64,000 nucleotides of DNA from Cellulosimicrobium funkei (GTDB lineage: Bacteria; Actinomycetota; Actinomycetes; Actinomycetales; Cellulomonadaceae): positions 1-64,000 of the forward strand of contig NZ_SOZH01000012.1 in the NCBI RefSeq assembly GCF_004519295.1, read 5' to 3'. The notes under the pieces are model-generated. The model was given only the letters and a program-made list of their open reading frames with translations. It was not told the origin of the DNA and ran no database searches. Positions 58,168 to 64,000 of this stretch are shown one piece after another (position 1 is the first letter of the stretch; each line of letters begins with the position of its first letter). The position numbers were made by a program, and so were the translations under genes.

Positions 58168-58869
58168 CTACGACGAGCGCGCCCCCGCGATCGCGATCTC
58201 GACGATGGCGTCAGGATCGATCGAGTGTCGGACGCACACCTCGCTCGACGATTCGGGAAGCATCAGATGCGTTCCGAGGAAGGCGTTCGCGAGCCGCGGG
58301 TACCAACGTTGCGACCGGTCGTCGACGGCCTCGACTGTGAACGAGACGACCATGGCGTCGCCGAGTCCACGCAGGCGCTGTGTCCGTTCGTGCCGCCAGT
58401 AGGTCGCCTCTCCGCCCCAGTTCTGCAGGAGCGGGCGAGCGCCGGGATTCTGCTCGGTGACGTCCGCGCGGTTGCTGATCGCCCACACCATGCCTCTTCG
58501 GTCCCCGGTCGTGCCGTCCAGAGGTGCGCGCTGTGCCCACAGCTCGTCGCGCTCGCGCGCGTCTAGAAACCCGTTCTCCACGCCGGCGTCGAGCTTGTCG
58601 CGGATGAGCTCGTCGTCGAGCGCCCGTAACCCGTGGTCCCAGATCATCGCGACCTCGTGGGGCAGGAGCCGTGTTGCGTGGTGGACGAGAACCCTGCAGC
58701 CGTCGAGCGCCTCAGCGATGCTCTGGCGGGCTTCGTCCCCGGGCTCAAGATCAGTGGTGTTATCGGGCTCGCGGATCAGGCTCGCTGCGTCAGCTACGGC
58801 GCGGCGCACGTCCGGCGGCCACGTCGTCGGATCATCGACTTCCACGGTCGGTCGCCCGGTTCGGTCCAC
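58168..58869 (-). CDS. Hypothetical protein with ART-like N-terminal motif
   Basis: A 233-residue protein. CRVLVHHATRLLPHEVAMIWDHGLRALDDELI followed later by GMVWAISNR and NWGGEATYW resembles ADP-ribosyltransferase-fold proteins that begin YHATRL. GTG 58869 follows TAGGTT by 6 nt, suggesting a leaderless message. Function uncertain. Confidence 0.4.
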   Translation of the reverse strand: MDRTGRPTVEVDDPTTWPPDVRRAVADAASLIREPDNTTDLEPGDEARQSIAEALDGCRVLVHHATRLLPHEVAMIWDHGLRALDDELIRDKLDAGVENGFLDARERDELWAQRAPLDGTTGDRRGMVWAISNRADVTEQNPGARPLLQNWGGEATYWRHERTQRLRGLGDAMVVSFTVEAVDDRSQRWYPRLANAFLGTHLMLPESSSEVCVRHSIDPDAIVEIAIAGARSS

Positions 58870-58957
58870 GCGCAGAACCTACCTGCCTGAGGGGACCAGC
58901 GTGCGTGGATCGCGACTGCGGCACACCGTGGACTCATCCGGACGAGAGGAGCACGCG

Positions 58958-59179
58958 GTGGCGGTGACGATCGAGACGTACCACCAGGACGACCAGTGGC
59001 ACGTGCGGCGCGAGGGTGAGCGCACGGCGCTGTCGAGCCATGCGACCAAGGACGAGGCGATCGCCGAAGGTCGCACGGTCGCCCAGCGGGAGAAGGCCGA
59101 GCACGTCATCAAGAATCTCGACGGGACGATCGCCGAGAAGAACAGCTACGGCAACGACCCGCGCAACGTGCCGGGCTGA
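58958..59179 (+). CDS. DUF2188-type small protein
   Basis: A 73-residue protein: ETYHQDDQWHVRREGERTAL, HATKDEAIAEGRTVAQREKAEHVIKNLDGTI, the DUF2188 pattern, with an N-terminal strand and a helix. GAGGAG lies 6 nt before GTG 58958. In actinobacteria such genes often neighbour DNA-ligase D/Ku genes, matching the ligase fragment that follows. Confidence 0.75.
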   Translation: MAVTIETYHQDDQWHVRREGERTALSSHATKDEAIAEGRTVAQREKAEHVIKNLDGTIAEKNSYGNDPRNVPG

Positions 59180-59182
59180 CCC

Positions 59183-59308
59183 GTGCCGCGGGCGACGGCG
59201 ATGCCGTACGACGTCGCCCTCGCGCGCGCGGTCGAGCAGATCCCCGCGCCGGGCGCGCTCGAGGGCGGGTGTCGCTACGAGCCGAAGTGGGACGGGTACC
59301 TTCACTGA
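59183..59308 (+). pseudogene. Truncated ATP-dependent DNA ligase (N-terminal 41 aa)
   Basis: GTG 59183, then MPYDVALARAVEQIP and CRYEPKWDGYL: the opening of a LigC/LigD-type ligase including the active-site Lys in EPKWDG. A normal enzyme continues for 300+ residues; this one ends three codons later in a stop. The sequence then changes character and the metal-resistance genes begin, so the ligase was cut by an insertion or deletion near 59300. Confidence 0.75.
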
Positions 59309-59383
59309 ACTCCAGTCACCCGCGCGGCACCGAACGACGGCGTTCCGCGAACCGCCGCACCGGCTCGACTAGATCGTCATACG

Positions 59384-59396
59384 GCGATAACATCGC
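59384..59396. promoter_or_regulatory. Palindrome GCGATAACATCGC over the cmtR-like promoter
   Basis: A 13-bp palindrome covering a GATAAC -10 that lies 8 nt before ATG 59400. Likely self-operator of the metal sensor; a third GGCGATC half-site starts in the coding region. Confidence 0.55.
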
Positions 59397-59399
59397 TAT

Positions 59400-59783
59400 A
59401 TGGCGATCATAGGTGTCTCGGTGGATCGTGAGCTCGACGTTGCGGCTACTGCTGTGTACGCGGAGCTGTTCCACGCGTTGTCGGAGCCCACGAGGTTGGC
59501 GATCGTGCAGCACCTGGCGGTCGGCGAGCATCGCGTGCGTGATCTTGTGGAGCACATGGGGCTTGCGCAGTCGACGGTGAGCAAGCATCTGGCGTGCTTG
59601 CGCGAGTGCGGGCTGGTCGCGGTCCGTGTGGAGGGTCGGGCATCGTGGTTCTCGCTGTCCGAGCCTGACCTCTTGGCGGGCTTGTTCTCGGGGGCGGAGC
59701 GCCTGCTCGGTGCCACGGGGGAACAGGTGAGGCTGTGCTCGCACTTGGTGCACCCGATGGCCAATGCGGGGGGTGAGTCCTGA
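59400..59783 (+). CDS. ArsR-family metal sensor, CmtR-like
   Basis: A 127-residue winged-helix repressor (LFHALSEPTRLAIVQHL; STVSKHLACLRECGLVAVR). It has ACLREC in the recognition region and RLCSH near the end, matching the Cys-x3-Cys plus distant Cys set with which mycobacterial CmtR binds Cd(II)/Pb(II). Probably leaderless. Overlaps the exporter gene (TGATG). Less extreme GC use at third codon positions than the plasmid genes points to separate origin. Confidence 0.8.
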   Translation: MAIIGVSVDRELDVAATAVYAELFHALSEPTRLAIVQHLAVGEHRVRDLVEHMGLAQSTVSKHLACLRECGLVAVRVEGRASWFSLSEPDLLAGLFSGAERLLGATGEQVRLCSHLVHPMANAGGES

Positions 59784-60724
59784 TGGGTGCTGGGCACAGC
59801 CACGGCGTGAGCGAGCCGGGGTCGGGCAGTAGCCGATCTCTTCGGCGCCGGCTCGCCGTCGTGTTCGGGTTGACGGCGACGGTTGTGGTGGCGCAGGCGA
59901 TCGGGTCGTGGGTCACCGGTAGTCTGGCGCTGTTGACGGATACCGCGCATGCGCTGACGGACGCGACGGGCTTGCTGGTGGCGTTGATCGCGGCGACCTT
60001 GATGCTCAAGCCCGCGAATAAGCACCGCACCTGGGGTTTTCGGCGGATCGAGGTCATCGCCGCGCTCGCTCAGGCGACGTTGCTGATCGTCGTTGGCGTC
60101 TATGCCGCTATCGAGGGTGTGCGGCGGCTGGTAGAGCCCCCGGAGGTTGCCTCGTCGGAACTTCTTGCCTTCGGCGTCATCGGCCTGGTCGCCAACATCA
60201 CGGGGATCGTGATCCTGTCCTCGAGTCGGGGTGCGAACTTCAACATGCGCGCTGCGTTCCTCGAGGTCCTCAACGATGCTCTCGGCTCGCTCGGGGTGAT
60301 CGTGGCGGCGATCGTGATCGCGACGACGGGCTTTCAGCGCGCGGACGCGATCGCGGGTCTGTTCATCGCTGCTCTGATCGTGCCCCGGGCGGTCACGATC
60401 ATGCGTGAGACGACAGGGGTGCTGATGGAGTTCACGCCCAAGGGGCTAGATCTGGACCAGGTGCGTGCCCACATCCTGGGGCTTCCCCATGTGCGTGACG
60501 TGCACGACTTGCACGCCTCGACCGTGGCGACCGGGTTGCCGACGATCTCCGCGCACGTGGTCGTGGACGACGGATGCTTCACCGACGGGCACGCCCCTGC
60601 GATCTTGCATGACATCCGTGAGTGTGTGGCGGAGCACTTCCCGGTCTCGTTGGAGCACTCGACGTTCCAGCTCGAGACCGAGGCGCTGCGCGAGCATGAG
60701 CCGGCCGGCTCGCGACACGCATGA
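59783..60724 (+). CDS. CDF-family divalent metal exporter (CzcD-like)
   Basis: A 313-residue protein with six membrane helices and a cytoplasmic C-terminal domain. Metal motifs: His-containing N-terminus (GAGHSHGVS), SLALLTDTAHALTDATGL (HxxxD) and LEVLNDALGS, where the second site has Asn-Asp instead of His. It pumps Zn/Cd/Co out in exchange for protons and should be induced through the CmtR-like sensor. Confidence 0.85.
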   Translation: MGAGHSHGVSEPGSGSSRSLRRRLAVVFGLTATVVVAQAIGSWVTGSLALLTDTAHALTDATGLLVALIAATLMLKPANKHRTWGFRRIEVIAALAQATLLIVVGVYAAIEGVRRLVEPPEVASSELLAFGVIGLVANITGIVILSSSRGANFNMRAAFLEVLNDALGSLGVIVAAIVIATTGFQRADAIAGLFIAALIVPRAVTIMRETTGVLMEFTPKGLDLDQVRAHILGLPHVRDVHDLHASTVATGLPTISAHVVVDDGCFTDGHAPAILHDIRECVAEHFPVSLEHSTFQLETEALREHEPAGSRHA

Positions 60725-60748
60725 CCGACGTCGTACAAGGTTGCGGGA

Positions 60749-61714
60749 TCAGCGGGCGTCGTTGAGGCGGCGTAGGTAGTCGTTGTAGGCGTCCAGGTCG
60801 GGGTCGCCGTACTGGTCGATGCGCGTGTCAGCGGCACGGGTGCGCCGGGTCTCGTCCTTGTTCCAGCGCACGAAGATGATGAGCAGCATGATCAGCGAGG
60901 GCAGCTCGCCGTAGGACCAGGCGAGCGCGCCCGCCGTGCCCTGGTCGGCGAGCACGTCGACTCCCCATGACTGCGGGGGATGGGTAAAGGCTGAGACGAG
61001 GGGTGCGCTCGCCATCATGACGATGACGCCGAAGAACGCGTGCGTCGGCATCTCGATGAACATGTCGGCCGCCCGCCCGAGGTGGCCCTGGGGGCGGGGG
61101 AGCGGGTCGCGGGAGAGTACCGGGACGGTGAACAACAAGCCCGCGACGAGGAAGAGTAGTTCGAGCGACAGGTGCCCGCCCCAGCTCTGCAGCAGGTCCC
61201 CGGCGAGCGGGCTCAGATACAGGGCGTAGAAGCACAGGAGGAACAGCGGGATCATCAGTGCCGGGTGGAGCAACACCCGTCCCGGCCAGGAGCGCAGGCC
61301 CCAACGAGCAGCACCGAGCACGTGGCGACCGATCCGGTTGTGCGGGGTGGCGCGCAGCAGCAGCGTGCCCGGGCGGCCGAGCACGAGCAGAGGCGGGACT
61401 GCCATCATGAGGGTGAGCTGCTGAAACATGAACACCGAGTACATCTCGAGGCCGTAGCCCTCGACACCGGCGCCCATCACGACGACGAGGACGGCGCACC
61501 CAGTCAGGAACGACAGCGTCGCCCAGGGCGACCAGCGCCGCCCGGAGGCCCAGACACGTACCGCTCCTGTGAGGTAGAGCCCGGCCGCGATCAGCGCGAT
61601 GACAGGGATCACCGGGATGGGCTGCAGGGTCGGTGCAAGGAACGTCTCCCACGACGGGGGCTCGGTCGGCAACCACACCGGACCCTCGAACTCCGTGGCC
61701 ACGAACCCGGACAC
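60749..61714 (-). CDS. ctaG: CtaG-type cytochrome c oxidase assembly protein
   Basis: A 321-residue caa3_CtaG-family protein with seven or more membrane helices (for example LMMAVPPLLVLGRPGTLLLR and the HPALMIPLFLLCFYALYLSP block). Such proteins help load copper into cytochrome oxidase. GTG 61714 start; converges with the exporter gene 24 bp away. Confidence 0.8.
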   Translation of the reverse strand: MSGFVATEFEGPVWLPTEPPSWETFLAPTLQPIPVIPVIALIAAGLYLTGAVRVWASGRRWSPWATLSFLTGCAVLVVVMGAGVEGYGLEMYSVFMFQQLTLMMAVPPLLVLGRPGTLLLRATPHNRIGRHVLGAARWGLRSWPGRVLLHPALMIPLFLLCFYALYLSPLAGDLLQSWGGHLSLELLFLVAGLLFTVPVLSRDPLPRPQGHLGRAADMFIEMPTHAFFGVIVMMASAPLVSAFTHPPQSWGVDVLADQGTAGALAWSYGELPSLIMLLIIFVRWNKDETRRTRAADTRIDQYGDPDLDAYNDYLRRLNDAR

Positions 61715-61754
61715 GCCCTACCCCTTCACTGCGCGAATGATCGCCCGGACCGTA

Positions 61755-61768
61755 ACAGAACCGTCTGT
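61755..61768. promoter_or_regulatory. Inverted repeat ACAGA-N4-TCTGT between divergent genes
   Basis: ACAGAACCGTCTGT lies midway between the ctaG start and the 61819 gene. It could be the operator of a metal-responsive repressor; no regulator is assigned. Confidence 0.35.
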
Positions 61769-61818
61769 ACACCCCGTTCCGGAAGCATCCAGCATGAACC
61801 TCTATCATCGGGCACGCC

Positions 61819-62211
61819 ATGGTCACCGCGACTCGTCACCGCGTCGGCGCAGCCGCCCTGCGCGCTGTGCTGGTCGTCGTGCTGCTCGCGCTCGCCGGGC
61901 TGCTCGGTACGACCGTGATCGAGTCCGAGACGCCGGCCGCGGCCGCGCACGTCGCATCCTTCGTCCAGGCAGATCCCGCCCTCCAAGACGCGGCGCAACC
62001 GACCGACCGGCAAGACCCGGGACACATCGACGCCCTGACCTTGCTGTGCCTGTGCGCCCTGATCGTGCTCGCCGTCGTCCTGCTCGCTCGCGGTTCACTG
62101 CTGCATCGGCTCGTGCCCAGACGTCTCCAGCGTGGGCGACCGATCCCGATCTTTGTAGGCATGATTTTGCCCTCATCGAAGCCGCTGACCTGGGGCGTGT
62201 GCCGGACATAG
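61819..62211 (+). CDS. Small two-helix membrane protein with altered C-terminus
   Basis: A 130-residue protein. Helices at about 12-33 (ALRAVLVVVLLALAGLLG) and 70-92 (LLCLCALIVLAVVLLARG). After GRPIPIF the frame runs into VGMILPSSKPLTWGVCRT, which does not look native; the base composition and frame preference change at about 62150, suggesting that the original end was replaced. Divergent from ctaG. Confidence 0.5.
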   Translation: MVTATRHRVGAAALRAVLVVVLLALAGLLGTTVIESETPAAAAHVASFVQADPALQDAAQPTDRQDPGHIDALTLLCLCALIVLAVVLLARGSLLHRLVPRRLQRGRPIPIFVGMILPSSKPLTWGVCRT

Positions 62212-62407
62212 TCGTCCGCCGGCGAGGGATTGTTCCCTCACCACCGCAGCCCCTGGCCGAAACTGCACTGCCAGCTCTAGCCACCGTCGCTCTCGTACAA
62301 CTGCTCGAGAGCGTCTCCCGCGCCGGATCGGCGCCGGAACGTGGCGTGGAGCGAGCCGTGCCGCCCCCTGTGCCCTGCACCCGTGGCGTACCCCTTCGAG
62401 GATCCCG
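62212..62407. other. Gap with possible gene remnant
   Basis: No complete gene. A plus-strand frame from about 62160 reads HDFALIEAADLGRVPDIVVR and onward without a start, as if the end of another gene had been joined here. GAGGATCCCG precedes ATG 62408. Confidence 0.35.
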
Positions 62408-63322
62408 ATGGAGCTCTCCAACCTGAGCGTGCTGTTGGTGTGGTCGAGCGCAACAGCACTGGTGATCGCCCTGATCGCCTTCGCCCTCGACCTCGCCCAG
62501 CACGCCGAACGACGCGTCCACCCTGCTCCTGCTGACGCGACCGATGTCCTGGTCCCACGACGTGCAGCCGGAATTGCGATGGCGACGACGTGGCTCGCCA
62601 CAGGGCTGCTGGCCGCGGCGATCGTGCTGCGTGGCCTCGCTGCCGGCAGGACACCGTGGGCGAACATGTACGAGTTCACGCTCGTGGGAACGTTCGCGGC
62701 CCTGGTCGCGTTCGTCCTGCTCAACCTGCGCCGGGACCTGCGGTTCGCCGGCGCGTTCATCGCCGGCACGGCCGCGCTGTTCCTGGTGCTGGCGCTGAAC
62801 GCCTTCTACACCCCCGCGACAGGGCTGTTCCCCGCCCTGCAGTCGTACTGGCTGGTGATCCATGTCGGTGTCGCGATCGGCGCAACCGGCATCTTCACGG
62901 TCGCATGCATCCTTTCCGCCTTGCAGCTGCTACGTGACCACCGCGAGGACGGCGGCGTCGTGCTCGGGCGACGGTGGTGGCGCTGGCTCGAGGTGATGCC
63001 GGCCCCGAACGAGCTGGAGTCCATGGCGTTTCGGCTCAACGCCGTCGGCTTCGTCGCCTGGACGTTCACCCTGATCGGCGGGGCGATCTGGGCCGAAAGC
63101 GCCTGGGGTCGCTATTGGGGGTGGGACCCCAAGGAGGTGTGGACCTTCATCATCTGGATCGTCTACGCCGCCTACCTGCACGCGCGCACCACGCGCGGAT
63201 GGACGGGCCGGCGCGCCGCGTGGCTCGTGCTGGTCGGGTTCGCCTGCGTGATCTTCAACTTCACGGTGGTCAACCTCCTCATCAACGGCAAGCACTCCTA
63301 CTCCGGGCTGACAGCCGGATGA
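62408..63322 (+). CDS. ccsB: CcsB/ResC-type cytochrome c biogenesis protein
   Basis: A 304-residue protein with about eight membrane helices and the haem-handling Trp-rich motif WGRYWGWDPKEVWTFIIW (about 234-251), the CcsA/CcsB/ResC hallmark. It delivers haem for cytochrome c ligation together with ResB, which is not in the window. Overlaps the next gene by ATGA. Confidence 0.85.
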   Translation: MELSNLSVLLVWSSATALVIALIAFALDLAQHAERRVHPAPADATDVLVPRRAAGIAMATTWLATGLLAAAIVLRGLAAGRTPWANMYEFTLVGTFAALVAFVLLNLRRDLRFAGAFIAGTAALFLVLALNAFYTPATGLFPALQSYWLVIHVGVAIGATGIFTVACILSALQLLRDHREDGGVVLGRRWWRWLEVMPAPNELESMAFRLNAVGFVAWTFTLIGGAIWAESAWGRYWGWDPKEVWTFIIWIVYAAYLHARTTRGWTGRRAAWLVLVGFACVIFNFTVVNLLINGKHSYSGLTAG

Positions 63323-64000
63323 ACACCACCACGCAACACCAGGTCGTCGTCATCGGCGGCGGCCAGGCGGGGCTCGTGACCGCTGCCCTGCTCGCCCAAG
63401 CGGGGACGGACTACGTCGTCGTGGACGACCAACGTCGTGCCGGAGAGTCCTGGGCGCGACGCTGGGATTCTCTTCGGCTGGTGACCCCGGCCCGGTACGC
63501 CACCCTGCCCGACTTCGCGTCCCCATGGCCACCGGACTACTTCCCCACGAAGAACGAGGTCGCACGGTACCTGGCCGCCTACGCAGCCCACCACCAGCTG
63601 CGCGTTCGGCACAGCTTCCGTGTCGAGCAGCTCGAGACGGACCGCGCGGGCGCATTCATCGCCTCCGGACCCGCGGGCGTGATCGTCGCCGCACAGGTCG
63701 TCGTCGCCACCGGCGCCTACCAGAAGCCGTGGATCCCCGACGCCGCGCGAGGAGCAGACCCGGGACTCGTCCAGCTGCACTCGGACGACTACCGCACTCC
63801 CGCCGCCACTCCGGGCGGGCGGGTGCTGGTCGTGGGGGCAGGGAACTCCGGCGTGCAGATCGCGCTCGAGCTCGCCCGCGCCGGGCGTGAGGTCCACCTC
63901 GCGTGCGGCGGGCGCCTGCGCAGCGTGCGACAGGTCATCGCGGGCCGAGACCTGTTCTGGTGGATGACCCGTACCGCCATCATGCGGGCCTCGGCCGACG
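63319..64000 (+). CDS. FAD/NAD(P)-binding monooxygenase-like protein (runs off window)
   Basis: The first ~227 residues of a CzcO/flavin monooxygenase-type protein: VVVIGGGQAGLVTAALLAQAG (FAD Rossmann motif), GESWARRWDSLRLVTPARYATLP and VLVVGAGNSGVQIALELA (NADP motif). The C-terminus is outside the window. ATG 63319 overlaps the ccsB stop. Such flavoproteins are often linked to metal-resistance clusters. Confidence 0.8.
   Translation, partial: MNTTTQHQVVVIGGGQAGLVTAALLAQAGTDYVVVDDQRRAGESWARRWDSLRLVTPARYATLPDFASPWPPDYFPTKNEVARYLAAYAAHHQLRVRHSFRVEQLETDRAGAFIASGPAGVIVAAQVVVATGAYQKPWIPDAARGADPGLVQLHSDDYRTPAATPGGRVLVVGAGNSGVQIALELARAGREVHLACGGRLRSVRQVIAGRDLFWWMTRTAIMRASAD

Noticed and set aside
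1-64000. CRISPR arrays or cas genes
   Set aside because: The repeats present (iterons, minisatellite, 15-bp coding repeats) lack spacers of constant length, and no Cas-type protein is seen.
1-64000. Insertion-sequence transposases or integrases
   Set aside because: No DDE, tyrosine or serine recombinase motifs were recognised; the HTH proteins at 46-48 kb lack catalytic domains.

Overview
The window is very GC-rich actinobacterial DNA. GTG starts, ATGA/GTGA gene overlaps, leaderless promoters, a WhiB-like protein, an ImuA'-like protein and a GlxR/CRP-type palindrome all fit this, and a Micrococcales host (Cellulomonas-like) is my best guess from protein flavour only. Most of it reads as the backbone of a large conjugative replicon: no ribosomal or central-metabolism genes, but replication, partition, Tad pilus, type IV secretion, FtsK-like coupling protein, toxin-antitoxin modules and many short plasmid-type genes. 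The last ~5 kb looks like a separately acquired metal/cytochrome segment.

Layout. 1-8 kb: a gene-free palindrome-dense end, a DUF2958-like gene, a Tpg-like HTH protein and, in the same operon, a giant protein joining primase (zinc finger + Toprim), RecA-fold helicase and polymerase-like motifs. 8-9.5 kb: RHH protein, an iteron-like array (candidate origin) and the prepilin peptidase. 9.5-16 kb: a DUF2637 membrane/HTH protein, an AbiE toxin-antitoxin pair, a RelA/SpoT-like synthetase followed by an HD alarmone-hydrolase-like protein, and an ADP-ribosyltransferase-like protein. 16-29.6 kb (all minus strand): ParA and partner, then CpaB, TadZ, TadA, TadB, TadC, Flp pilin, three TadE/G-type proteins, a LysM-BTAD fusion and secreted proteins. 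30-31 kb: a divergent sigma-factor-like protein and a perfect TGTGATCTAGATCACA palindrome. 31-40 kb: a type IV secretion operon (VirB8-, VirB3-, VirB4-, VirB6-like proteins and an M23 hydrolase). 39.8-40.5 kb: a ~700 bp GC minisatellite containing about 16 copies of GACCCGG. 41-46 kb: FtsK-like coupling protein, WhiB-like protein, thioredoxin-like protein, secreted HNH nuclease. 46-57 kb: accessory genes, including an SF1 helicase, a stand-alone helicase-associated-repeat protein, a VWA/metallopeptidase and a PIN-domain protein. 57-59.3 kb: an SOS-type ImuA' gene and an ATP-dependent DNA ligase cut off just after its active-site lysine. 59.3-64 kb: CmtR-like sensor, CDF exporter, CtaG, CcsB and a flavoprotein running off the window.

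Two repeated non-coding signals tie the plasmid genes together. Box A (TGTCAGCAAACAAG) lies 5-6 nt after a TAnnCT-like -10 at seven places, with an eighth copy lacking the -10, and looks like an operator over the transcription start. Box B (TGTCACACG-N14-CCGTTG, exactly 29 bp) occurs six times; at five of them it ends 40-44 nt before a start codon. Box B precedes the T4SS operon, the coupling-protein operon, the Flp pilin and the DUF2637 gene. I propose that the sigma-like protein at 30.1-30.9 kb reads box B, so that one plasmid-coded switch, itself next to a cAMP-receptor-type site, fires pilus and transfer genes together. The Tpg-like gene, the polymerase-like replicase and the palindromic left end also raise the possibility of a linear, protein-capped replicon.
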